Shown here piece by piece: positions 1-10,535 of a stretch of 64,000 bases of DNA (positions are counted from its first letter, which is position 1; each line of letters opens with the position of its first letter). The notes beneath the pieces were generated by a model. It saw nothing but the letters and a program-made list of their open reading frames with translations. It did no database searches and was not told the origin of the DNA. The DNA lies in assembly GCA_022385805.1 (NCBI GenBank), contig MU277686.1:107286-171285 (forward strand), read 5' to 3'. This DNA comes from Pilatotrama ljubarskyi (Eukaryota; Basidiomycota; Agaricomycetes; Polyporales; Polyporaceae). Both the position numbers and the translations under genes were made by a program.

Positions 1-1675
1 ATCTCTCGATACTGGGTATGTTCTGTGCCACATGAAATTCGGCATCTTCATTATCTGAGACTGAGAGTCCAGGAGATACCCTGTTCTGCCCCAGGACCTG
101 GCGTCCGACATCCAACAGTTCGCAGAATCAGACTTTGCGCATCGCTACTTCTCCACACATCGGACGGGCTTCATCTTCAAGCGCAAGATTCCGGTCGCTC
201 AGGTTATGACTTGGCAGAAGGTGCGTCGCATACACAGATGTCGCCACATCCAGCCCCTCACGGCAAGCGTACAGGCCCCCATCACTACACCCCTTCTCAA
301 TCTCAACCGCGCGTTGCACAAGGACGCGCTCAAGACCTTCAAGGTCATTCAGCGCCTCATGGGTGATCGCGAGCGTGAACGAGGCGGGCCGTATACATCC
401 TCACCGGTCAAAGCCTACAATGTATCTACGATGTCTTTCTCCAACGGACCGAACAACGCGTTACTGGAGGAGGAGCGCTGGCTGCTTGGGGAGGGCCTCA
501 GTCACGGAGAACTACGGGACGAGATCTACTGCCAGCTGATGAAGCAGCTCAATGGGAATCCGAGCAAGTGCGTCCGTTCCCTCTGTGCTTTGTGTGCTTT
601 CTCTGACGCCTTTCACGCGCGATGAGTAGGGAGAGTACCTTCAAGGGTTGGCAGTTGCTCTGCGTTCTGCTCGTCACTTTTCCGCCCTCCAAGGACTTCG
701 AGACGTACCTGCGGTCGTACATACAGCAGTCAACAAACCAGCACGCAGGTCGAATTGATGTGATGGCGAAGTATTGCCTCCGCCGTCTTGCGTACATCTC
801 GAAGAAGGGACCCAGGGGCAAGCCGCCCACTATCGCCGAGATTGAGACTGCTTCGGTGAGTGTGGATGCCGTACTCCCCGCCCCTTCATCTCGTTGAACG
901 CCTTCGTGACAAGGATGCTGCCTTCAACCCGTCTATCTTCGGTGAAACCCTTGATACTGTCTTCCGGTTGCAAGAGCGCAACTATCCGGACAAGAAGGTC
1001 CCGATCATCCTGCCCTTCCTCGCCGACGGCATCTTGGCGCTCGGAGGCACCAAGTCCGAAGGCATCTTCCGCGTACCGGGCGACGGCGATCTTGTCTCCG
1101 ACCTCAAGCTCCGCATTGACAGAGGGTACTACAGCCTTGAGGGCGTGGACGACCCACATGTCCTCGCGTCGCTCCTGAAGCTCTGGCTGCGGGAACTGTG
1201 CGACCCCCTCGTGCCGGACGAGCTCTACAACGACTGCATCACGTGCGCGCACAAGCCGGACGATTGCGTGCAGATCGTGCAGCGGCTCCCGACGATCAAC
1301 AGACGCGTGGTGCTGTTCGTGATCAGCTTCCTGCAGCTGTTCTTGGAGGAGAAGATCCAGAGTGTGACGAAGATGACCGCTCCGAACCTGGCGCTCGTGA
1401 TGGCGCCGAATCTGCTGAGATGCAATTCCGAGTCCATGCTGGTCGTCTTCACGAACGCGCAGTAAGTGTTCAGGATATTGCTTGGCGTGTGATGTGCTGA
1501 GACGTATGGCAGATACGAGCAGGCGTTCGTCCACAACCTACTGCTTCATCTCAAGTGTGCTGAGGTGGACCCTGACTTCGTGCCTACGCACGGACAAGGT
1601 GCCATCTCCCCTAGACCGACAACCCCTTCTGCTCCCCGTACCTCGAAATCCCGCCATCATCGTCCCAACTACTAA
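1..1675 (+). CDS. MyTH4-RhoGAP GTPase-activating protein, 3' part
   Basis: The gene runs in from the left edge, so its start is missing. Exons I read are 1-14, 95-220, 275-567, 630-855, 914-1461 and 1513-1675. From base 95 they give 451 residues in one frame, ending at TAA. The first half is a MyTH4 domain (LHKDALKTFKVIQRLMGD, DEIYCQLMKQL, GWQLLCVLLVTFPPSK). The second half is a RhoGAP domain with the arginine finger in EGIFRVPGD and the conserved KLWLREL and LVMAPNL motifs. RhoGAP domains speed GTP hydrolysis on Rho/Rac/Cdc42 GTPases; MyTH4 domains bind microtubules or membranes in related proteins. The order resembles the ARHGAP39/Vilse family, which has WW domains upstream; those would lie outside the window. 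The domain calls are firm; the target GTPase is unknown. Confidence 0.9.
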
Positions 1676-3653
1676 TCCCATGTGTACATTCCTAGCCGTT
1701 CATACCCTACCGATACCAGTAATCATTCCTGTGGCTTATGTTGTTCACTGATACCGCTAACCTCCCTTACCCGTACCGCTACCCTTATTCACGCCGCATT
1801 CTCTATCAGCGTGCTCACATTCACTCAGCCACATCCGCAATATCTTGTTGTAGCATCTATCTATCCCCGCGCTTGCTTGCTCTCCGTCGCTTGGCGTTTG
1901 ATTATGATCCGCTTCATTGCACAAACGTTCTTCGATACAGATTCACACAAGGCTCGCCGACTGCAGTTGGAGTATTCCTACATTGTTTCATACGTATGGG
2001 TTATTTGCTTGCCATTGCTACTGTTTGTCGGTAGGGTCTTGCATATCCTTTCCGAGGAGAAGTAGAAAGATATAGAATTGCCAGCGCAGGCAAATTTACT
2101 CGGTGTGCCAAGCTCTCAGATCTCAGGACATGTCCGTCGAGCAGTGGCACATGCGTGATGGCGATGTTGTCGTATAGGTTGCCCTGGAAAGCCAGATAGA
2201 ACCCCACGGGCCATCACAATTTTCTACCGATTGCGCGGATGTATTGGTCGAAGGCCCATGTCGAGCAGATCCGGACTATCCAAAGGGATACTAGTGAATG
2301 ATGATATCATGGGACCTACTATGATCAGGAAGTCGCGGGATGCGCTGATCATGGTCGTCGAGCGTAAATCCACCAGGAACACTCCAGGCTTCGAAGCCCG
2401 CTGTATCCGCCATCTTTCCCCTGTAGAGCTAGCAGGTCCGAAAGAGATCATCAGCCCTGCAGGCACAGGTGGGTCGCTCACTTGTGCACGAGAGACCTGA
2501 TAGCATCAGCAGTCCGATAAATGACCAGCTGCTTGTAAGGACCTTCCTTGGTGACCTCTCTTATTGCGGCTTGCGTCAACCAGCGTAGCCTTCGGATAGC
2601 AAGTCGAGTCGCAAGCGACAACTCGTGAGTAATAGTGAACCTGCACTTTCAGCGACACTATCGTCGCTTGGCTCGGGGCCTTGTTGAGACGCATCTCGCC
2701 GCGCATCCAAGGCACGTAAACAGCGCTGATAGCCTGATAGACCTGCGCCTCGTGATCCGTACTGAGATATCTCGCCCTTTGCCAGAAACTGGGCGCCCGT
2801 TGAGAACTCGGGCGTACGTTTCACACTCCAGCATACGTCCGGACGATGCGTATCGGGATAGATATGCAGCCGCTATGAGCACTTCGCAACCGTAGTCTCT
2901 ATCCATGTACGATGTGCCAGTGGAGGCATGAGTAGGGTAGATCTGTGAACAGTCAGATGTTCATCTTCAGAACACGAGCAGAGCAAATCATTGGGGGTAA
3001 CGGACCAGATCCGGCGCATCTCCTGTAAAGTGTGCTTCGTATTATGCTCTTGGACGACTTGTCTCATCGCTTCTGGCTGTTACTGGTCTTACATACAATC
3101 ACGAGATAGTCGTTCGGATGGTGGTAGCGGGATAAGGAGCGTCGGCTTCGTGGCGCTCGTTGTGGCGGTCCGCGACATGCCACGCGCGTCCGCGACAGCA
3201 CTGCCAGCATGCCCGGCGTTCAGGCTCAAACCACGACTATCACTGGTTGTACATACGCATCTCCGGCCTCCGTCGTAGAATGTGCGGGTTAACAGCTGTT
3301 TCAGGACGTCGTCACTTGTGCGATAATGCCGCACGACGTTCCACATGGCCGGCGAGAGAGGTTCAGCCGAAACCAAGCTCTAGCTCCGGATCCGTGAACA
3401 CAGGTTGACTCCGACATTGACAGACCGCCGGCTGCCGCGCTTTGCCCAAGAGGGCAATGTACACGACACTGCGATGCAGCTGCGCGCATGATAGGCCTGC
3501 CCGTTCTCGTCAGGACGCATGCATGCCCCTAGGACCGGTGGTTCTCATCATGATCAGCTTCTGCTGTTCCCATCACGCATCCCCCCTCTCAAAACTATAG
3601 CTGGGGCGCACTTCGCCGGGACCTATTGTTTCTTCGTCCCTCCACTCGGAACT
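1676..3653. other. Gap between genes with possible minus-strand exons
   Basis: No recognisable gene. On the minus strand there is open, protein-like sequence from about 2760 down to a TAG at 2291-2293. It includes the runs KEGPYKQLVIYRTADAIRSL and, after a candidate 60-base intron with donor GTGAGC, ADTAGFEAWSVPGGFTLDDH. I cannot extend it to a start codon or name a family. It could be the 3' end of an unassigned gene or a decayed copy. Confidence 0.3.
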
Positions 3654-6026
3654 ATGGTCCGCGCCCTCGAGACTCCCGACCCGCTCGCCGTCGCCATTGC
3701 GCCGCCGCCCAACGAAACCCCTGCGGAACGATGGGCGAGAGAGCAGCGCGAGGCGGAGGCTCGCAGAATCAGCGAGCAGATTGATGAGCAGATAAGGGCC
3801 GAGAGGCAGGCTATGAAGAAGCGAAAACCACCGATAAAGCTGCTCCTGCTCGGCCAGAGCGAGAGCGGCAAGTCTACGACGGTGAAGAGTGCGTTGCTCC
3901 CCTTCGCCTCTATCTATGACGAGCCTCTGCACCGCTGACATGAACTTATATGCAGATTTTCAGCTCGCATATGCCTACGATGCGTTTATGGCAGAGCGAG
4001 CGGCCTGGCGCGCCGTCATCCATCTGAACCTCGTGCGCTCGGTCAACAACATCCTAGACGTTCTCTGGAAAGAGTTATCTACGGACGGCTCTGCTGCGAT
4101 ACCGTATACCCCGGCGTTGGAAACACAGCTGACTGGACCGCTCGATGCGGACTTGGACGAAGAGGAAGAGGAGCCGGTAGAACCGACGAGCCCAACCGAA
4201 TGCCTCCTCAACGAGACGCATCGTGCCCTGATGCAGCAGCTCGGACGTCTCAAGCAGGTGCAGCGCGACCTCGAGCGCAGCCTCGGCGCGGCCTCGTCGG
4301 AGGAGGTGGATTCTGGTTCAAGCGGCGCAGCCCCGTGGAACGTCGGAGGGGGATGGCGGCCTCGGGAATTTGCTGTCACGACACGCAGCGGATGGAAGAA
4401 TGCCCTCGGCCGTATGCGAGCCGCAGGCCGCAAGTCCCTAGATTCGACCGTCGGGAGACCCGATAGGCGGTCGGAGACGCCTGCGCCGGATGCACAGCTC
4501 CCCCCTCGGCCAAAGGTGCGATTCGCGTTAGTTATGCGAGCCATACGGTGCTGATGCTCTCTCAGACCGCGGGCGCGGCCCGCAGGTCTTCCGTCGCCAA
4601 AGCCCCATTGCCCCAGCAGCAGGCTGATGAGAAGACAGAAGAGGCGGACATTGAGAACGCCGCCGAGGTCATCGCTTCGTGTGCTGATGAGATGTACGCT
4701 CTCTGGATGCACCCTGCGGTCAGGGCAGTTCTCAGCAAACGAGGCATGCGTCCGGAGGAGGGGCCTGGATTGTAAGTTCACGGTTGTCAAGCGTTCATCT
4801 GTCCCTGTCCCTCACGGTCATGTCCTCGACAGCTTCCTGAACGACGTTGCTCGGGTTGCTTCACGCGACTACCAGCCTACTGACGACGACGTCGTCCGTG
4901 CGCGACTGCGGACAATGGGTGTACAGGAGCACCGAATCACATTCGAGAAGGGTACGCATCTGATCATCTCCGCCGTACTTTGCACTGAAATGATGACCTA
5001 GGCTCGGATGCCGGCTGCGAATGGCTCATTTACGACGTCGGCGGCGCGCGCTCCCTGGTATGTGGACTGCCAAGCAAGCTTCTAGCCATACTCACCGGCT
5101 GCCACAGCGGAATGCCTGGTACCCATACTTCGACAACATCAACGCGATCATCTTCCTCGCGCCCATTAGCTGCTTCGACGAGCGGCTCGCGGAAGACCGC
5201 CGAGTGAACCGTCTCCAAGACAGCCTGCTGCTTTGGAAGGCCGTCTGCTCCACAAAACTTCTTGCCAACGTGCAGCTCATTCTCGTGAGTACTTCTGGCT
5301 TGTTTTTGCAGTTGCGAAGGCGAAGGGGCTCTCATATACGTTCACTTCGCGTGCGCCAGTTCTTGAATAAGTGTGACTTGCTGGAGAAGAAGCTCTCGCG
5401 TGGAGTGCGAGTAGTTGACTACATTCCCACCTACGGAAGCAGGCCTAACAACCTCGAGTCAGCGTCGCACTGTGCGTTTCTTCCCTTATCAAATCCCACT
5501 TTGGAGAGCACTAGTGGCTGGGATGCTGACGATGTCTACCGGACCCATATCTTTTGACGCAGATTTCCGTTCGCAGTTCAAGGACATTTCTGCGCGGCAC
5601 TCGCCCAACCCGCGCGTCTTTTACTCGTTTCTCACGTCCGTCGTGGTACGTCTCCCATGTTCCGTTCTCCTGATCATCTGCCGGGTTGCGAAGACGCTGC
5701 GACGGCGTCCCGGCCACCTCTTTCCGTCGTGTGCCTCTCAGGGATATTGCATCGCCCCCTTCTTCCGGAGAAGGTTTTGCGCGGTGCATCGAGGCGCAAA
5801 TTAGGCTTCCTTCTCGCCGGTTTCTGGCTCGTGGATGCCACGGTTGAATGGACACTCACCGCCGCTTCCCACCGTTTGCAGGACACGAAGGCGACGCGCA
5901 TCACGGTTGCGACAGGTGAGCCTCCTTCCCTGCTTGCGTTGCATGTTCGGAAGTTCACGCTGCCTGCTTCACATAGTGCGCGAGGGAATTCAGAGGAACA
6001 ACCTCAAGAACGCCGTCTTCCTCTGA
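3654..6026 (+). CDS. Heterotrimeric G protein alpha subunit, divergent type
   Basis: Ten exons (3654-3888, 3956-4515, 4566-4771, 4833-4951, 5002-5057, 5108-5284, 5360-5471, 5563-5645, 5882-5915, 5977-6026) encode 543 residues. Visible GTPase motifs are G1 LLGQSESGKST near residue 67, the G2 region with RLRTMGV, G3 DVGGARSL, G4 FLNKCDLL and G5 TSVVDTKAT. The protein ends VREGIQRNNLKNAVFL. It should bind GTP and relay a signal from membrane receptors. Canonical G-alpha have GxGESGKS and DVGGQRS; here the G1 glycine is serine and the catalytic glutamine of G3 is alanine, so GTP hydrolysis may be slow or regulated differently. The helical domain carries a long acidic, low-complexity insert (LDADLDEEEEEPVEPTSP). 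The length exceeds the usual 350 residues. Expanded divergent G-alpha families occur in basidiomycetes. There is no N-terminal myristoylation glycine (starts MVRALE). Confidence 0.92.
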
Positions 6027-6510
6027 TGGCTTCTGCCAGGTCGTACCCGTCGTACGCTCTGCCATCTCACGTTACAGTCGGGGAACGATGGTTTCGAACG
6101 CCTTTGAGCAGGTGCAACGGTGATAAGTTACTTATTGTTCATCTATTCTATGTCAAGTCATACCATCCTATACCTATGGCTGGCACTTCTAGGTGCTAGT
6201 GTTGTACTTCACCATTCCTTTCACAAGTTTCACCTTCGCCGACACCAAGGCGACATTCCTCCGATATACGTACAACCTCTTCGCGACTTGAAAGCTTGAA
6301 CATTACCAGTCTGTAAATTCGGGGGAGAGGTACAATCCTCCAAGAACTACCTTCCCTCCCATATGATGCTGTCCTCTACAACATCCCAGACATCCGGATT
6401 CTTGGAAAAGGAAGTTTGCATAGCAAATGTCCAGCCTGATCCATTCACAGCACCGAGTTTCCAGCCGATTGGCAGGTCGCAAAGGTGCAATGAAAAGAAG
6501 AGGGAAGGAT
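6027..6510. other. Gap between G-alpha gene and U2 snRNA
   Basis: About 480 bases holding the 3' ends of the convergent G-alpha and U2 genes. I see no open frame with coding character and no repeat. Confidence 0.6.
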
Positions 6511-6701
6511 CCCCCGACGACACAAGCCGGTACTGCAGTAGCAAGGTCATCGCGCCCCCGGGTTGCAAGCAGAGCCCAGGGGACAGGGGCGGCAAAAATT
6601 AGATAACCAAAAATGGGGCCGGTGGCCCCATAATAGTGGTTAAACTATTAAGAACAGATACTACACTTGATCTAAGCCAAAAGGCCAGAGTGGTAAGGAA
6701 T
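6511..6701 (-). ncRNA. U2 spliceosomal snRNA
   Basis: Read on the minus strand, the 5' part is almost invariant U2: GGCCTTTTGGCTTAGATCAA, then GTGTAGTATCTGTTCTT. The GUAGUA that pairs with the intron branch point is the complement of about 6659-6664. Downstream are stem-loop IIa (UAAUAGU/ACUAUUA around a UUAA loop), stem IIb (TGGGGCC/GGCCCCA, 6614-6630) and an Sm-binding site AATTTTTG (complement of 6593-6600). A 3' hairpin with the CUACUGCAGUACCGG core matches stem-loop IV. The 5' end is placed at 6701 from the TATA distance and the 3' end near 6511 from the hairpin; both may be off by a few bases. About 191 nt is normal for U2. Confidence 0.93.
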
Positions 6702-6720
6702 CGGAGACGTCGAGACGAGG

Positions 6721-6728
6721 CTTATATA
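6721..6728 (-). promoter_or_regulatory. TATA box of the U2 snRNA gene
   Basis: The minus strand reads TATATAAG, with its first base 27 bases upstream of the inferred U2 5' end. This spacing suits RNA polymerase II transcription of an snRNA gene. Confidence 0.7.
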
Positions 6729-7154
6729 GGACCGCAAGATGCGCACGGACCAGGCGGGTGTTTGGCCCCATCGATGGGCAAGCAAAGAACCGAGACTCTA
6801 CCGGAATCGGTCATCAGCTCCCTGATAGGAAGGCGACGGCTTTGGATCCTAACAGTCGCAAACAACCACCTCGCCAATCCATTGGCGAGATCTCAGTAGG
6901 AGTGACCGTTCTCCGGATACGTCACACGTTCATATCACTTGTAAGTACTGGTGAATATGGGATCTTCTTTCTATGACACCCTGTGTACAGACAAGAGAAA
7001 GTGTTCTGGGTGCGTCCTACACGAGTTCTATGCATCATGTTTGAGCTAACCATGCATATAAAGATAGATAGATCATATTCAAAGAGGTCGCGTTTGACGC
7101 CGCGACCAGACCTTCCCACTCCAGAGTCGTAATAGTCCAAGAGCTAATTGTTGC
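6729..7154. other. Gap upstream of U2, downstream of the F-box pseudogene
   Basis: It probably contains the upstream control region of U2 on the minus strand. I see no gene, repeat or recognisable site beyond the TATA box. Confidence 0.5.
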
Positions 7155-8402
7155 CTACAGTGACGCAGCTCGTCCATGGAAGAACTTCGCTCCTTTGCGT
7201 CCTAGAAGGCCATCGCAAAGGGACCGGAGGAGGCCCTCTCGGCTGTCCAAACGAATCAGGCCCTTGATATGCGATGACTTCTGCACCCGCGCTATCCTCG
7301 CCCTCTCTGCTGCTATCTCTGCTCTTTTTCTGCGATCGTGCGTCCATTCTCCCTCGTCTGTCTCGCATTCGCTCCAGCATCCGGCCTTGCCCAGCATCCT
7401 ATCTTCCCACTCCCATCTCAGGCGGTCTCTCCAGTAGCCGGCTCTGTACCATCTCCCGCGCAAGACAACGATCCTCGATCAGCCGGGTCCTCTTGACGCA
7501 TTGGCGAGAATGTGGCGCCCCTCGAGGTGGTCATAGCCTCGGACTGGCTCTAGCGTCAAGGGCTGGATGATGATTTTTTGGAGTTGCGGGTGCGCCAACG
7601 CCGCTCGGAACTCAGGCGTCGAGCTCGCGTGAGGGAAGGAGCTGGTGGACATGGCCTCGAGGACCTCCGTAATCAGGTTGCTCGCCTGAGAGACTCGGAG
7701 GCGGGTCATGGAAGGTGCCAATTCGGCCCAGAAGGGCAGCGTTTTCGCCCACGAATGCTGCTTTCCGCCCTCGAAGACGACATGCAGGTGAGTGAGCAGG
7801 GGAAACGGCGGGAGATCATGGTGGTCGTAGTCGATCCTGCGGTTCATCCATCGCGGCGTTGGTCGCACGAAGATTCCGTCGTCCGCGAGCAGCGTGACGC
7901 TGACATATGGGAGCGCGATGTCGGGGTGCTGCAGGATGACGAGCGTTCTCAGGGACGGGGCGACGAGGGCGAAGAGTCGCGGTACGAGGTAGGCGAACTG
8001 CCGGTCCCATGCGCCCTTGGCTGCCCACCAGGCGCGCTCGTCCTCGGCGACCTGCTTTTCCCGCTTCCCTTTGTTGCTCGAGTACTCGCCCCAGCCCCGC
8101 CACGGCCGCATGAGCGACTCGCAGTCCTCGGGAAAGAAGCTGAGGAGCAAGTGGCGCGTGTCAAGGCTGCTGTGTCCCGGCGTTCCTCCATGAGGAGACT
8201 GGGACCGCTCTATGCGGTCGAGGCAGAGGAGGAGCCGGCCGATCTGCGCAAGGCTTGTCAGCTTCAGCGAGTGAAATCGATGAGCTGCGGACGCTGCGCG
8301 GAGGCCGGACGAGGTAGCCGCGAGTGCGGCACCGGTTCGGCCTCCGTCGGTGCATGCGTATGAGAGGATGTGGTCCCAGATGTCGACCGGGAGCCTGTCC
8401 AT
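7155..8402 (-). pseudogene. F-box-like protein, interrupted by an in-frame TGA
   Basis: The frame starts at ATG 8402 with MDRLPVDIWDHILSYACTDG, an F-box-like opening, and resembles the intact neighbour at 8895-10256 along its length. Shared stretches include RHLLLSF/QHLLLSF, SLRTLVILQH/TLRTLIVLHS, FVRPTPR/FVRPPPP, LTHLHVVFEGGK and LRVSQAS. A TGA at 7481-7479 stops it after 308 codons, yet the same frame continues with RDRLRWEWEDRML, matching QRLTWEWQDRM of the neighbour, to a stop at 7155. No well-formed intron removes the TGA. F-box proteins recruit substrates to SCF ubiquitin ligases. Either this copy is a recent pseudogene, it makes a truncated protein, or the stop is a sequencing error. 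An upstream ATG at 8414 adds four residues. Confidence 0.75.
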
Positions 8403-8894
8403 GGGATGCAACATGTTTGACTGGTTGACCGTCGGACAGTGTGGAAGAAGTGGTGGCGTATGGAGGGAATGTTTACGAGCACCCTGACTGACTGGCTGGG
8501 TGGCTAAATAATCGTGGTGGCCGCTCTTTTGTGCATAGCAAGGCCGGGCTGTGCTGACCGTATGAGGCGTCGACATTGACGTATGAGCGCCTTGTCCGGC
8601 CTGTTGCAGGCGATCCGCGGCTACTAAGTAGCAGCTATCAGTGACTGCCGTCTCGCTCAAGCTCTGTATCGCTCCCAGTTCTCGCGTTGAGGATCTTCTG
8701 TTTATCTCGACTCATGGAGAAATTGGCGTATGGCACAATCGCACCTCCAAGCGCGTCGATCCTGCAAGGAGCAGGATGGAGACGCCCATGGAAGTAGCCT
8801 GCGAAAATCAATCGCCATAGCCCTGCAAAGTCCCAGCGAGAGAACATGCTATCCTAGCTGACAGAACTTATATCCAGAGCCTTACGCTGATGCA
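8403..8894. other. Spacer between the two F-box paralogues
   Basis: About 490 bases between the start of the broken copy and the stop of the intact copy. It presumably contains the promoter of the first. Nothing else is recognised. Confidence 0.5.
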
Positions 8895-10256
8895 TCATGC
8901 CGTCGTATGTTTTACCCGCGAGAACATAGCCTTCAACCACTTCTTGACTCCCTTGGGCCGCCGCTGGACATCTCTCTCCGGATCCGCGAGCGGGAGCAAG
9001 GCGCTGACCTTCGGGAGCTGCCCAACGACGTCCCCTCTCCCCTCGTCCTCGTCATATTCATCTTCCGCCCAACAGCCATCCCCTCCGGACATGCGGTCCT
9101 GCCACTCCCAAGTCAACCGCTGCGGCCAGTACTCGGGCTCGTACAAGCGACTGCGCAAGACTGAGATCCACGCCTGCGACCTGCCGTCCTCATCGCACGA
9201 TGTCGCGATCTGCTCCACTTCGCGGCCCAGTGCCGTAAGCGCGTCTGCCGTAGCGTCGCTGATCCATTTCGCGGGGCGGCACAGCTGCACGAAGACCAGT
9301 CGCAGGCTCGGATAAGCTGGCACAGGCGCCAGTGCAGCTCGCTCGCGCTCAAGCGAATCTGCGCTATCTTCCCCGGAGTCGGTTTGGTCTTGCGGGATCA
9401 GGAGTGGTGGCGACCCTGGCCCTGGCGCGATCAGAGGGGGCAGCCCGAGCATGTCGCGCAGGATCTGAGGCACCTGCGCGTTGCCCTGAGAGACGCGCAA
9501 GTGTGTGACCGCAGGAGCGAGGACGGCCCATTGCGGCAACGTCTTCTCCCACGGATGCAGCTTCGGGAATGCAAAGACGACGTGGAGACGTTTCAGCGCG
9601 GGGAATGGGACTCCCTCTGGCGCGTCGGGGCTGGGGAGCGGCACACCGTACATATTGAAATCGGAGTGGTCGCTTTCGCCTGGCAAGCGGATGCCCGGGG
9701 GCGGAGGACGCACGAAGAGGCGGTCGTCTCCATACAGCGTCAGCTCGCGCAGGACGGGGAAGTGGTACCGCACGAGGGGGAGGCGGATCTCCCGGGAATG
9801 GAGGACGATGAGCGTGCGCAGGGTGTCCCCGACGACCTCGAAGAGACGCGAGACGCACACGACAAAGGCGCGGTTCCATGCGGTTTTCTTGACTTCCCAT
9901 TGGCGGTGGTCGTTCACAAGCTGGAGGAGCATCGCGCGCTCGTCGCGCGCATAGTCCGTCCAGCGTTCGCGCCAGTCGCGAATGGGTGCGTCGCATCTGT
10001 TCGGCAGGAAAGACAACAGAAGATGTTGAACCCGTGTTTCGGCACTGGCGCCGTTCGAAGCGCGGATGCGCTCGAGACATACGAGGAATGTGCGGATATG
10101 GAGCAGATTATGGAGGCTCACTGAGTACAGGCGGGTGGCCGCCGATAGTTTTCGGCACGATCGGGATGTGAGAGCTAGTGCACAGCCGGTGGTACCACCA
10201 TCGGTGCAGGCTAGCTGAAAGATGATGTGCCAGATATCATATGGGAGGCGGTCCAT
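8895..10256 (-). CDS. F-box-like domain protein
   Basis: A single exon encodes 453 residues, beginning MDRLPYDIWHIIFQLACTDG. This is the helical F-box-like opening typical of large basidiomycete families, followed by a leucine-rich region (LRTLIVLHSREIRLPL, LKRLHVVFAFPKLHPWEKTL) without regular repeats that I can count. The C-terminus is basic (KGVKKWLKAMFSRVKHTTA). The likely role is binding Skp1 and presenting a substrate to an SCF ubiquitin ligase; the substrate is unknown. It is a tandem duplicate of the broken gene at 7155-8402, same strand. A TATATA at 10347-10352 lies about 91 bases upstream of the ATG. The upstream MDR start is shared with the paralogue, which supports it. Confidence 0.82.
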   Translation of the reverse strand: MDRLPYDIWHIIFQLACTDGGTTGCALALTSRSCRKLSAATRLYSVSLHNLLHIRTFLVCLERIRASNGASAETRVQHLLLSFLPNRCDAPIRDWRERWTDYARDERAMLLQLVNDHRQWEVKKTAWNRAFVVCVSRLFEVVGDTLRTLIVLHSREIRLPLVRYHFPVLRELTLYGDDRLFVRPPPPGIRLPGESDHSDFNMYGVPLPSPDAPEGVPFPALKRLHVVFAFPKLHPWEKTLPQWAVLAPAVTHLRVSQGNAQVPQILRDMLGLPPLIAPGPGSPPLLIPQDQTDSGEDSADSLERERAALAPVPAYPSLRLVFVQLCRPAKWISDATADALTALGREVEQIATSCDEDGRSQAWISVLRSRLYEPEYWPQRLTWEWQDRMSGGDGCWAEDEYDEDEGRGDVVGQLPKVSALLPLADPERDVQRRPKGVKKWLKAMFSRVKHTTA

Positions 10257-10535
10257 CTTGTTCTAAGTCAGGAGGGCAGAGAGCGGAGAGTACAGGTTCA
10301 GAGTCGAGGAAGCGTAGTTGGTAAGTTCATGCGTACGCAGCGCACTATATACGGACCATCACGCTGGTTAGGTTTCCTGACAGCCTGATCTAGTTACAAA
10401 GTTTACAGAAGTACTGTACATACACTCGTATTCATCCTGTGAGAGTTGTCGACCCTGGCCCCAGACTCTACTCTCCCTCAGTCTTCTAGACATTCTGTAC
10501 TGTACATGCTATCTTTACTTCGTGAATTCTGCCTC

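Noticed and set aside
221..253. A 33-base in-frame intron in the RhoGAP gene
   Set aside because: Using acceptor 272-274 gives a normal 54-base intron and joins MTWQK to APITTPLL, the expected start of the MyTH4 domain.
830..1534. Minus-strand frame of 234 codons opposite the RhoGAP exon
   Set aside because: It is the GC-rich shadow of the RhoGAP coding exon, whose motifs are unambiguous.
3975..4790. Minus-strand frame of 271 codons inside the G-alpha gene
   Set aside because: It overlaps the acidic helical-domain exon and is its antisense shadow.
7578..8363. Plus-strand frame of 261 codons opposite the broken F-box gene
   Set aside because: Antisense shadow; the minus strand aligns with the intact F-box paralogue.
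9384..10124. Plus-strand frame of 246 codons opposite the intact F-box gene
   Set aside because: Antisense shadow with Arg/Glu-rich, non-protein-like composition.
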